Origin: Nissolia schottii
Taxonomy: Eukaryota; Streptophyta; Magnoliopsida; Fabales; Fabaceae
Assembly (NCBI GenBank): GCA_003254905.1
Contig: QANU01034095.1
Location: forward strand, 225,144 to 289,143
Reading direction: 5' to 3'
Length of the DNA: 64,000 nucleotides
The notes under the pieces are model-generated. The model worked only from the letters and a program-made list of their open reading frames with translations, did no database searches and was not told the DNA's origin. This document shows positions 49,711 through 61,289 of this stretch, piece by piece. The position numbers and the translations under genes were made by a program. Position 1 is the stretch's first letter. Each line of letters begins with the position of its first letter.

Positions 49711-52060
49711 GTACATAACTGCTGCTATCCTATCCTCTTGAAGAAATCCCCGTAATTTTTTGGGTCCTGTTTTGAGCTCCGTATTGGAATTTATAAAAAA
49801 AAAAAAAAAAAAAAAGAGGAAAAGGAAAAAAAAAAAATAATAATCTGTCTGTCTTTTTGTACATTTGATTTGATAATGTTAAATACCAAGCTTAATTAAA
49901 TTGTCTCCTCAGAAAAGGAGAGAAGAACATAATATGTTGGTTATATGTTGATCATTAGAAATTTACTTTCTCATGCAAGCATGTGAATTGGTTTATGCAA
50001 AACCTAAGCCTTAGGTGTCAAGTCAAGCCTTAAAAGTGAAATATTTGCCTTCCATTTAATCATTGTTCCAAAGTTACGCCCTATACTAATATTTATCTGG
50101 AAGGTAGAGATGGAGAAACAGAAGTGAGCTGAGTTGAGAAATGTAAGATGCAACATGCATGGACGTGATTTGTTTATTTTATTCAGAAATGGAGTGCTTT
50201 TGTTGGAAATTCAGGCAGTGCACACTGTGAGACTGAATTCTAGATGGTATATATAATCTATAAATGACATTTTTCTCTTACCATAATAAACTAAAATGGT
50301 GCTATGTTAACGTTGTTCAAGTGTTTTCAGAATTTTTTTCCTATACAATTCGCCAATGTGGATGCCAAATCAGCATTATATTCACCAATTAGTTTGGTGA
50401 ATTCAATACAAATTTGCCAACTAGTTTGGCGAATTCAATACAAGTAATTTCTCCAATTTTACACTTAAACTCCTTCTTACCTTTTATTTGCAAATAAAGT
50501 CCCTATCCAAAATCATTAATTTTCCTTTGCATTCTATCATACTTTTTTCTCACTTGATCTGGTCTTAATGGCATTGCCGAAGGGATTGAACTCAAGCCTA
50601 AATCTTGTGATCCCATGTTAGTCATTATTTGTAGGTTTATCTTGGTCTCGGATTGTTAATGCGTTATCTTCGTGTGTTTGCTTTGTTTGCAGACATACTT
50701 GGTTTGAGCTTTTTTTTTTCAATAAAAAAAAAAGAAAAAAAAATCTTTGCAATTTTTTATTTAGGGAATCATCTTTAGGTAAATAATACTGGCCGATAAA
50801 AAGATTTTGAATGACTCGAGTAGTCTCTAAAGGCTAATAAAGAATCACAATTCTTCAAACCTTAAAAATTCATAGTGGGAATTAAAATCAGCCTTCACCT
50901 CAATCTTTAAAAGGAAAAGATTGATTCATTGATTAATTTTTCAACTCCAGGAAGATAATTACTTGAACCTCCAACTAGTTAATAGTAGTAACACAAACAT
51001 AGAAAAATGGGTTATTTGTATGAAAATAAAAAGATAATGAAATAGTACATGGAATTTGTGGTGAATCCGCCAACTTCATAGGCGAATCTGACGTGTCACG
51101 CCACGCAGTGCGCGGATACCACGTCAATCAAAACCGTGGTAATTGTGTAAAATATTTAAAAACATAGGTATTTTGATAATTAGTTTGTGTATCAGGGGTA
51201 TTATAATAAAATTGTCCTTTATAAAAGGGTCACATTAATATTCCAAAAACTTAAGGGGATAGATTTCAAAAGGATTTCCGTCGCAAATTCTCATCCATGT
51301 TCAGTTTCCAATCAGTGTAATTCTAATCGTCAGAAGCAGTGACAAAATTGAAACACATCAAGCATAAGGGAAAAAAGAGGATAGGATTCCAATTAGCTTC
51401 TTAGTCACTATTTATACCAAAGTCAACTGCGATATCTTGAGCGGCTAATTGGATTCTTTACAGTTTGAATTTATTTTGGCCACATTATTTAATTGTTATT
51501 AGCCCCCATTAAAGTATTTAGTTTCGAATCTCTTTCAATCATTATTCTACATTGTCGGCATGAGAGTGGACCAAAAGCAATTATACATGTCTGTATCAAT
51601 TAGAAACACAAATTATTTTATATTCCATAAAGGTGACGCAGGAAATAAACTTACTAGTTTTGAACTCAGTTAAGAACTTGGTGCCCATAGAAATTTAGAA
51701 TGTGGAAAAATTCAAACTTGATAAGGTCCCCCCCCCCCCCAATAATAATTTTTGGGTTTAATTAACACGTGTTTTAACCGTATTTATTAAGAAATTTAAA
51801 GTGGAATGTTTTGAGAGTTAATATTTTTATTGTATTGAAGACGTAAAATTTTTATTTTTTTAATAAATTTTTATCATTTTTCGTCCACAAAAACTCAATT
51901 TTTTTTTATATGTAAAATCAGATACGTTTAATAGGTCACCTAGGATGCTTATTGGAGACAAAGGATTTGGTCAGCCGTCAGCCACTCTATATAATAGGTG
52001 ATGATTTAAAGGGCCTAAATTGTAACCTAACAAACAATTCAGTTCCAAGTAATTATTACC
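49711..52060. other. ArfGAP 3' region and intergenic DNA
   Basis: An A-rich tract at 49795-49840 lies in the probable 3' untranslated region. A pair of small palindromic repeats (CACCAATTAGTTTGGTG and GCCAACTAGTTTGGC, each followed by AATTCAATACAA) lies at 50389-50445. A T-run/A-run tail at 50708-50748 could be another retroposon tail. No further gene is seen. Confidence 0.5.
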
Positions 52061-52069
52061 AATAAAAAA

Positions 52070-52435
52070 AGGTAATTTTTGACCGTTTCATTTTAATTCT
52101 TCTAAAATTAAAAAATTTGTATATCGTTGAAAAAAATTTCATTAAGAATTAATTTCTAAAAGAAATTTTGGTAGGTTTTGATCCATGTCGTTAGAGAAGA
52201 TGTTAAGTGCTGACGTGATGTGACATATGACATCGTTAAATGTGCCACATGACATGTCATGTGTAGTGTCATGTAGCACATTTAACTGTCATATCAGCAC
52301 TTAACGTCTCCTTTTAAATACGAGACTAAAACCTACCAAAATTTTTTTAGGGATTAAATCCTAACAAAAAATTGTTTGGGATCAAATGCAAAATTTTTTA
52401 TTTTGTAGAGACTATAAAGCATATTTAACCCTTAA
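52070..52435. mobile_element. Foldback MITE with strong central palindrome
   Basis: The arms pair from the centre (about 52255) outward: left GTTAAGTGCTGACGTGATG, right (reverse complement) GTTAAGTGCTGATATGAC; further out AAATTTTGGTAGGTTTT and AAATTTTGGTAGGTTTT; then ATTAAAAAATTTG and ATAAAAAATTTTG. The outer right end, read inward, is AAGGGTTAAATATGCTTTAT, a terminus I associate with abundant legume MITEs. Non-coding; RNA would form a long hairpin. Confidence 0.75.
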
Positions 52436-52439
52436 TTTA

Positions 52440-54280
52440 CGCTCCCATAGACTTTTTGACATTTAATTATGAGTTTTTTTTTTTCTAGCAAGTGTCCCTA
52501 GAAAAATTATTAAGAAATTAATTAGAAGAAAAATTATATTAAAAAAGTAAATAATATGAAGTGTTTAATGTATTAAAAAAATTAATTTTATTTCTAATTT
52601 TGGCAATAACTTAAATGCACCGAAAAAGTTTGGTGCAGCACAAGGAGGCGAGTGCGGGGCGGTGCTGTGGGTTGCTTGGGTGGGAAAGAGATGAAGAGGA
52701 AGAGAAAGTGTTCATTTACAATAAAATCCCGATGGATGGATCATGACATACCCCTTTTTAATAGTAAGGTGCATTATGCACCCTAATGGGCTCAATGCAT
52801 TTAAGCCATTGCCTCTAATTTTTATTTTTTCAATTTTTGTTTTTAGAATTTTGTGAAAGAGGTAATGAAAATAGGAAATGCAAATAAGAAACTGAATTTT
52901 ATTGTTTTAACTGTTTCTTTTACAAAAATATTAAAACAGAAAATCTAGGAAATGGAAGTTGGAAATGAAAATTGAAACCGAACACACTAAACTCTACTCC
53001 ATTTGTTTCATATTAGTCGTCCACCTTTTTATTTTGGTATTTTTGAAAATATTTATCTACTTACTAAATTTAGAAAATATTAATTATTTCTTTTTCTAAT
53101 ATATACCTATTAAATAAAAACTCCCACTATCTTATATTTATCCACTATAATACTCCATCCATTCTTTTTTACCTGTCCAATTTTGACCTTTTAGGGTTTT
53201 GAAATATCTGTTCATTTAAAATATTTATGTGCTCATTTAAAATATCTATGTGCAATTATTATTTCCCCCTCCATTTATACTCCTAGTTGTAGTGAAACAT
53301 CATTTAGTATAATTTTTTTTAGACATGATATATTAGTATAATTGATATAAGGAGAGTAATAATTGTGTTGAAAATAGAAATTAATATTTTTATATAGGAG
53401 TATTCATATCATTTTATACATTTACCAATATGTTTTTTTTTACCTTAATATGTGTGTTGTTTGGTTTTTAACATATAAAACAAAACAAAGAGAGTAACTC
53501 TAATCGACCACATTATAAATAAGGGCAACTAGATAAAAGATCATTAATTTTTTCTTACTTTCACACTTTCTAATAATGTTTTTAATGCCAAAGTAAAATA
53601 GAAAGTGAATAGCTAATATACAATAGAGGGAATATTTTAAATTTCTTAATAAATGTGATAAGAGCGTGCTCCATGAGCACTACATATAAAATAAATTAAA
53701 ATGTTATGTTTTATATTTGTTATAAATAGAGATAGAGATCATAGTATTTGATTTAATTTATGATTTTATAGTATTAAAATGATTATCTTTGTTTAATTTT
53801 TATGAATTGTGTAGTTATTAATTTAAAATATATTATTGTTATGCATTAAAATTTTTTTTTTTTGTAGCTATCACTTATATTTTATAAACATAAAAATACT
53901 TTTTAGAAAGTAGTGAATAAGGTAGGGTAGAGTTACAGTTTTTATATGAGACTTGTTTCCCATAATTGAAGTGTCGAGTTTGAGAGGATAACATCCAAAA
54001 AGAATTCTTCTCCCTATAATAATATGTCGATCTAAGTAGATCATATTAAGCCAAGTGTAATAAATTAGAATTATCCGCGAGTAAGATATAAGAATAGCGG
54101 AAGGATTCAAAATGGCATAATTTAAACAAATAAATCAAAATATACAAAGCAGCAGCATCATCAATTTACACTGCGATACCTTTACATGCAAAAGTAGAAA
54201 CAGTTACACTATATCGAACAACAACAAAGTAAAACAGAATTTTTATGACAAACCCCAAAAAAAAAAAAATGGAAAAAGGA
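52440..54280. other. AT-rich intergenic region
   Basis: No gene or clear mobile element seen. It includes old poly-A/poly-T rich sequence and the 3' side of the membrane protein gene. Confidence 0.5.
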
Positions 54281-54287
54281 ACGACAC

Positions 54288-54776
54288 TCAACGATTGCGC
54301 ACAACTGGCGCTGCCACTAATTGAAGTTTGTTGACATTTCTATTACTCAGATCACTATCATTACGAAACGCTGCGTTGAGCTCTGACTTTCTTCTGTGCT
54401 TAAACAGATAGAGCAAACCCGAAGCCACTAATAGAGCGACACCTGTCACCCCGCACACCACGCTCGCCACAACCAGCGCACCTCCCACGCGCCGTCCCCC
54501 GCCTCCCTCAGCGCCTTTCCACCACGACGGCGGAAGCGATCCGGTGAAATTCGTCGCCTCCGGGAACGGCGACGCGTCGGAGGAAGAAGCCGAAGAAGAG
54601 GAGGAGGAGCCGTCGCCGTTGAAGAAGGATCTCATCGATGAAGAGTTATTGGCCGGCGGCGAGGACTGGAAGACGAAGCCGTGATCCGACGGCCGTAGAT
54701 CCCTGGCGGAGGAGGAGTCTCCGGCGAGAATCACGGCGAGGATCACGGCGGCGGCGAATTCCGAGAGCGACGCCAT
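54288..54776 (-). CDS. Small type I membrane protein, function unknown
   Basis: Intronless 162-aa frame, much richer in GC than its surroundings, with a proper ATG (54776) and a leader just upstream. It has an N-terminal signal peptide (about 1-23, ending SSSARD), a conserved-looking luminal segment DLRPSDHGFVFQSSPPAN, a Ser-rich linker (about 44-70), the sequence TGSLPPSWW, one transmembrane helix (about 97-125) and a basic stop-transfer KHRRKSE with a 35-residue tail. The tail contains AFRNDSDLSNRN. I believe similar short membrane proteins occur across eudicots, but I cannot name a characterised member. No catalytic motif; partners unknown. Antisense frames here are shadows. Confidence 0.8.
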   Translation of the reverse strand: MASLSEFAAAVILAVILAGDSSSARDLRPSDHGFVFQSSPPANNSSSMRSFFNGDGSSSSSSASSSDASPFPEATNFTGSLPPSWWKGAEGGGGRRVGGALVVASVVCGVTGVALLVASGLLYLFKHRRKSELNAAFRNDSDLSNRNVNKLQLVAAPVVRNR

Positions 54777-54827
54777 GTGAAGAGTGAGTGAGGATTCAAT
54801 TTGCGTTGAAAAGAGAGTGTGAAGTGT

Positions 54828-54884
54828 CAGTTATATATATATGATATGAATATGAGTTGATGGAAACGGCGTCGTTTTCGGTGT
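54828..54884 (-). promoter_or_regulatory. TATA box and AAACGACGCCGTTT motif of the small membrane protein gene
   Basis: On the minus strand a TATATATATAA run lies about 55-70 bases before the ATG, and about 25-35 bases further up is AAAACGACGCCGTTT, a palindromic motif common in plant promoters. Distances fit a core promoter with a short leader. Confidence 0.55.
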
Positions 54885-55485
54885 GGTGTGTGCTTCGTGG
54901 TGCTTAAATTGCTTAACTTTTAAGCGTTTGGTATAAGAGTAAAAGGAAGCTATTGGCAAAATGGCATTAACAGAGTGGGTTCTTTTTGGGTTTAGGGGAA
55001 AGAAGAAAAAATGTGTTAGGAGTGACTATCTGTCTTTGTCTGGGATTAATAAAGATTTTTTTTTCTTTTTCTTTCGATCACCGTCACCGCTGTCTCTCAC
55101 TCTCGTCTTTTTCTCGTCCTTTTCTTTCCCTTTCTGCTCTTTTCTCGTGATCATAACATAGCAGTGGCTTGTTTTTTCTTTTTCTTTTCTTTTTTTCCCC
55201 CCACTTAGGCAAGGGTGAAAGGCCACACTTGAGTACATGGTCTGGTCTAGTAGTTGCTCTAACACCTTCCAAAAGAAAGGACCAAATGTTATACCAAAAT
55301 TTCTAGTTAAGAAAAGGGTGGGGCGTCCTAATTTGATAATAAGACGTTGTTGTGTGTGTCTAGAAAAAATATGCAAAGGTGACCCAGTGACATACTAAAG
55401 CAACCCATGGTGATAGCATGTTGATATATATGAGTTAACTATATATATGTCATTAAGGGTCGACTATATACATGTTAATGTATAT

Positions 55486-57657
55486 ATGTGTTAGGGTCTG
55501 AAATTTGAGACGCGATTAGAAGGTGAGCGAGTTTAGACAATGGCAATACGAGCAATCATCGAAAAGAATGTTGGCGACGATAGGACGGGTCGAAGTCGAT
55601 GATAAACAATAGGCGACGGAAACCAGCTTGGAGAATGGTTAATCATCCATTTAGTAAGGTCGCTAGTCAAATGGAGTAAATGCGTTGACAAGGATGTGTC
55701 GCGACCAATGGATTAGGAGAAGTATTGTTAGAGTCACCAAAATTTGTGACGTGACCGGAAGGCTTGAAAGGAAATAGAGGCGAGTCTTAGTAATGATAAT
55801 ACGAGTAACGGAGTAAACATAGAAAAGAATGTTGGCAACATAAGTACCAACAACGTTGGCGACATGAAGGCCGCTAAGGTTGACGACATGAATAGCAATC
55901 TAATAAGTTAGTCACGATAGAAAAAGTCGAAGTTGATGATAAATGATAGGCGACAGAAATTAGTCTCGGAATGGTTGATTATACGTATTAAGGTCGCTAA
56001 TTAAAGTGGGGTAAACATGTCGACAATACTACTTTGCGACCAATGGATCAGAAGTTGAATCTAGACTGTCGCGAGGGTGAAAAGTCACATAAAAATGATA
56101 GTCGCACTAGAGTAGCAAGAGTTCTGTCCGAGAATAGGATTGTGACATGGTTTAAGACTTGACGAGAAACGTATGATACGGTTCAAAAATAGTCTTTTGG
56201 GAAGGAACAATTATCAACATATATCTCTCATAACGAAGATAACTTCCCATCTGACGTGACGCATGAAGGGTAATAATAACCCATCTTCAGAACTTGACAC
56301 ACATACGATGAGAAAACTGCTGCACGTACATGTCATGCATGCTGGCTTAACTGGCCTGGATTTTTCAGATCACAACAAGACAAGTGGTAATCGTCGCCAG
56401 AGCTGGAGAATGACGGTTAGAGGCCCTGAAATTCTATAAATAGAGGGCTGTAGGAATGAATAAGAGGTGATTCATTGATTACCAAATACTCACATAAGTC
56501 TCCAGTTAACAACAACAATATGCGAAAACTCAATGTATGTCACCTCCCTTTGCCTTTTTGCATTTTACTTCTTGCTTAAGTAGGAGTAGTTTCTTAGCCA
56601 TGGTTCTTTACTGCCTTTTCTTTTATCATTTGTACGTTTAATCCTCTGCTTTCGCAAGGAAACTGTATTTTAGAATCACCTTGTAGTGATCATTGATAAA
56701 TTATTTCAATTTCATATCTCCACTTCTTGTATTCTAAATTCACATCCTTGTTCTTTACCAAGAACTCGTAATTGCTTGTCCTTCCTTAAAATAATCTTTT
56801 GTGTTTGCGCTAAGTAATTCCCCAGAATTATTTCATGTAAAACAAGTATATTAAGTCAAGACTGTCGCAAATGTGAAGAAATTAACTTAAAGAATGATGG
56901 TCGCAGTAGAGCAACAAGAATCATCTACAAGGCTAGTGTTGCGACAAGATTTAAGAGTTAGTGAAGGAAAGTATCAACACGATTCAAATAAATTATTTTG
57001 GAGGGAACAATTACTAATGGACACCTCTAGTAAGATAAACTTCCCATCTGACGTGGCGCACGAAGAGCAATAACTACCCATCTTCAGGATTTGATGCGCA
57101 CATAACAGACACATAGTAGTAACCACTACACGTACGTGTTGTGCATGGTGCTTAACTAGTCCGTATTTTATAGACCACAACCGGTTGGGTGGTAACCGTC
57201 GCCAAAACGACGAATGACGGTTACTAAAACTCTATAAATAGGGGAATTTAGGAACAAACAGGGGTGCTTCATTGATCACCAAATACTCACAAGTCCTCTG
57301 ACAATGAAAGTAGTACACGGAAACCCAATCTATGCCACCTCTCTTTACTTTCCTGCACTTTATTTCTCATTTCAGTAGGAGTAGTTCCTTTACTTTATTT
57401 TCCTTAATCAAGTTCTTCTTTTATTTTCATTGCTTAAATCCATGTTTTAGCACGGGAATTGTATTTCGAAATCACTTATTAGTGATCATCAATAAAGCAT
57501 TCTGATTTCACTTCTTCACTTCTTGCATTCTAAATTCACGCTCCTGTTTTTTACCGAGAACTTATAATCGTTTGTCCCGTTTTTTAAAACAATCTTTTGC
57601 TTTTGCGCTAAATAATTCTCTCTGGAATTATTTTGTGTGAAACAATATGTCAATGAC
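55486..57657. mobile_element. Cluster of related LTR-like repeats (fossil LTR element), three partial units
   Basis: Unit A (about 55486-55723) and the start of unit B (about 55725-56060) share GATGATAAAC/GATGATAAATGATAGGCGA and neighbouring words. The later part of B (56062-56860) is repeated as unit C (56862-57657): CTGTCGC, AACTTCCCATCTGACGTG, a CTATAAATAG TATA box, and TTCATTGAT(T/C)ACCAAATACTCACA in the same order. Units B and C therefore look like LTR copies with promoter and leader, lying directly head to tail without an internal coding region. Family not determined; old and broken. Confidence 0.65.
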
Positions 57658-58302
57658 TGTAACAGACCTAAGTAAATAAAGGCCCAAATTAAGAATTGGT
57701 CCAATTAGGGAGCCCAAATTTATTATAAATAGGGGGAAGAGGGGAATTATATGGGTATGGAAAATTGTATTGGCTTAATCCTACCCTCTCTCTTAGGATA
57801 TTCTTCTCTCTAGTCATCTCCTTCCTTAGGAAGGTTTTCCATCACTATCCCTTTCTTTTGTAATTCAAACACCACAAATGCAAAAAATACCAAAATTATA
57901 CCATTAATCTCTACAATTCAATATATACAATTTTACTTCGTTACAAATTGTGCTTTCATTGAGAGGAAATATTTTTTAGACCTTGAGGACAAGGTCCATT
58001 TTTATATAGGGGGTATTGTAATAGACCTAAGTAAATAAATGTTCAAATTAGGAATTAGCTCAATTAGTGGAGCCAAATTTATTATAAATAGGGAGAATAG
58101 GTGAATTAGATGGTATGAAAATTGTATTTGACTTATCCTACCTCTTTCTCTAGGATTTCTTCTCTCTAGTCATCTCCTTCCTTAGGAAGGTTTTCCATCA
58201 CTACCCTTTTCTTTTGTAATTCCAATACCAAAAATGCAGAAAATACTATAAATATTCTATTTCTATCCATAAATTCAATCCTTACCATTTTACTTCTTTA
58301 CG
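57658..58302 (+). mobile_element. TRIM-like miniature LTR element with 5-bp target duplication
   Basis: Two direct repeats of about 287 bp (57658-57945 and 58017-58302) flank about 71 bp of internal sequence. The internal part ends in a purine-rich stretch just before the second repeat. Repeats open with TGTAA(C/T)AGACCTAAGTAAAT and contain TTTATTATAAATAGGG. The 5-bp duplication ATGAC lies on both sides (57653-57657, 58303-58307). There is no coding capacity, as usual for terminal-repeat retrotransposons in miniature. It looks structurally complete; divergence between its repeats (roughly a tenth or more of positions, with small indels) implies considerable age. It sits in the edge of the older LTR-like cluster. 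Confidence 0.85.
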
Positions 58303-58309
58303 ATGACTT

Positions 58310-59620
58310 AAACGTATACATAAGGCTTGAAGTAATAAAGAGGAAATTTAAAAGCAATGTTGCAAATTTAAAAGGGTCGATCAGTTGCTTCCTAAAGTGA
58401 GTGACCAAATTAAAGACTTGTTGATTTGTTTCTCATTTGTTGTTGCATGCATTTAAGGTCTTGTAACTACCCTTGTAACTACATGTATTAGACTCTAAAG
58501 ACAATTGAAAAGGAATTATGGGCAACAACTTACGTGTCTATTGTAGAGACAAGGGATGCAACTTCTCCATAGTGACTAAGCCTTTAATTTCAAATTCAAA
58601 GCAAAGAATAGTTACTTGCAGATTATTGAGATTCAACCGTGCACAGGTGGTGCTTTCGGGTTAGTCAGCGTGAATGCACACGCGGGCAAAGATTTGAAGA
58701 CAATGTGATTTCATTAACTTCTAGTAGTAACTGGCCAAGACGATTAGGTATTCGGATTTTCTATAAAGAGAACTTTTAGAATAAGGTTTTAAGCGGATGA
58801 GAATTACTTGAGAAGTACATCTCCCATACGTAAATTCTCAATTTTCTCTATTTCTCTTCTCATCCATTTTTTACTTAATTCTTCTTTTACTTATGTAATT
58901 TACTTTCAATTTATGTAATTTTCAGCTTATGTACTTATATTTCTACATTCCAATATTATTAAAATTGTTCATTTTAATTTTTTCTTTTATCCACTATTGA
59001 GAAATCCTAAGAATTCATGTGAGAAATTGTTTCTGTTTCCTAAATCGAGATAAAAAATTGAGAATGCAATTTTTGTTCTTTTCTTAACCAAAAATTCAAT
59101 AAAACACCCAAATTTAACTTATATAGAGTGGACCTCCTAATGTCTTAAAACTAAACTAGAGATCTTATGGATAGTAACCCCAAATGACATCACTAATATA
59201 CTTCATCTATTGTTTATTAACTGTTCAAGTTACGTTCATGTATCAATGAAATAATTAAAAAATCTCAAACTAAAGAGAAATGGATAATATTTTACAAATT
59301 TACTCTAATATATTCATTTTTATTTATTATTTCTTATTTATTAGTACACCTGCTCTCTTGTCCACTAGTTACATGTAATAATGATACATTATAAAATATA
59401 TTATTAATATTGTCTAGATTTAAGAAGTGAATAATTATTAATAAAAATACAAAAATAGAAAAGTTGATAGTTATTTAAAAACGGATAGAGTAGGAACAAA
59501 AGACAAACAAGGGCATAACAAAAAATCATGAGACTGATATAGTAAGAATGACTCAGATTAACCGAAAAAAATTACCACCAAAGAGAGAGACCATTTTGTA
59601 TGTTTCAGTGTCTCCTCACC
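58310..59620. other. AT-rich intergenic region
   Basis: No gene or clear element recognised. Confidence 0.5.
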
Positions 59621-59778
59621 CAGTGACGGATTCAGAAAAATTAGGCTGTAGGAAAAAAAATTTGAAAAAAAATTACAACAAAATACGAAGAAGAAGAAGA
59701 AGAAGATCACTTTATATTCTCTTATCATTTTCATATTTTACAAGCATTAAATAATATTTTCATTATCAACACCATACA

Positions 59779-59820
<42 letters not shown>

Positions 59821-60313
59821 ATTCAAACAATTATATTTATATGATTGTAAAGTTGATTTTGTAAGATATTCGTAGCAACAAAAAGTTCTTTCAATTGATG
59901 CAATAACGACACAACCAAAGCTAACTTAAAAAAAATTACTAATAAACAAATAATGTGTTTTCTAGTCATCAATCTCATTTACAGTTAAAAATTTATCATC
60001 AAAATATCCAATGGGTTCTCAACTTAACTATCAAGTCAAGCATAAAAACATGAGTAGAAAAAAGCTCTGATGGATAACATTGAACATGATGTTCATATAG
60101 CGTAATGAGTGTATGCATTAAAAAATAAAGAAAAATAAATTTATTCATTTTAATAATTTTTTATTTTAATGTGGACAAAGTTAATCAACTAATGGGAGCA
60201 AGATTAGTCATTTAATAGGGACAAAATTATCTATTATTCATATATTAGTAAATAAAATTACAAATGCTAGTGGGGCATGTGCCCCCACACTAACATACGT
60301 GGATCCTCTCACC
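59621..60313. mobile_element. Possible non-autonomous hAT-like element
   Basis: The left edge CAGTGACGGATTCAG and the right edge ACGTGGATCCTCTCAC (reverse complement GTGAGAGGATCCACGT) resemble the ends of plant repeats opening CAGTGGCGGATCCAGG. A GTGGGGCATGTGCCCCCAC palindrome lies just inside the right edge, also usual for that group. The interior is AT-rich with a (TA)n run (59786-59818). No convincing 8-bp target duplication was found, so boundaries are tentative. Confidence 0.4.
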
Positions 60314-60499
60314 TTCTTATTTTTACCTAAAAAATGCAAAAACAAAACTAGCGAGTTAACTAATGTCTTAATCACTCACATAAAAACACAAGCACACAAA
60401 CTAAAACACTGCATAGACAGAGAAAGCGTGCAGAGAGAGAGATATAAAGGGTGGACGAAGGAAGAATAATGGGAGTTATAGGGAGAAGACAAATGTAAG

Positions 60500-60800
60500 G
60501 GAGGGGATAAGAAGGACAATCACCAACATCATCGGAAGCCTTAGGAAGTACGATGGCTACCACCTTTCTCATTGCTCTGACATGAACGTCGTACTTCGCC
60601 AACTCACCAGCAAAGTCGGTTTTGTTGTTGACCTTGATGGCACCATCACCATTACCTTTATGCTCTCAGTTTCATCGTGGGTGCTGTCTATTAATGCCAA
60701 AGTTTGCACCGGTGTTGGCTTGTGTGAAACCTTCTTGTTGGTGCCCTTAGTAACAGCTACTCCTTTGAGTGATCGTGGAGGAGTCATTTCTACAACAATG
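60500..60800 (-). pseudogene. Possible gene fragment of unknown origin
   Basis: The minus strand encodes TPPRSLKGVAVTKGTNKKVS and HKPTPVQTLALIDSTHDETE in one frame, then, after a frame change, AIKVNNKTDFAGELAKYDVH and VRAMRKVVAIVLPKASDDVG in another. Composition and codon use look protein-like, unlike the DNA on either side. I do not recognise the family. It lies between a possible hAT-like end and a CACTA terminus, so it may be a captured host gene piece. Confidence 0.35.
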
Positions 60801-61289
60801 AACAATTAACATCAAGAATTTAACTCAAAAGCTTTTAAAAAAATGAGTGACCATAATCTCAAACAACACAAGCAAGAGTACACAAGCATTACATGAAAGA
60901 TGCACAAACATTACAACAAAGATGCACACTTTAGAGAAGAAAGGTCACTACTAGAAATTTGACTATTACCGTCACCATATTACCGTCGGCTAGTAATCCG
61001 ACGGTATTACCGTCAGAATATTGAACAATCCGACGGTAAGAGTGTGTGGAAATAAACCGGGTTAAGGTTACCGGCGGAACTGAAAAGTCGACGGGAACTT
61101 CGCTGGTAAATTTGCACGGGTTAAAGCGGAAAACACATTAACGTCGGCAAATTCATGAACCGACGGTAACGAGGTTTATTAAATGAGACGACGTTTCTTG
61201 TATGAAGTTTACCGGCGCATTATCTCAAAATATCCGACGGTAAAAGCATCGGGAAATAAACCGACGTTGTCTCCAACCGAAGGCTTGCT

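Noticed and set aside
50560-50750. Second LINE-like tail with T run and A run
   Set aside because: No target duplication or protein resemblance could be found; only the tail-like composition remains.
55026-55376. Lys-rich open frame of 116 codons
   Set aside because: Low-complexity reading of TTTTC-rich DNA with no support from motifs.
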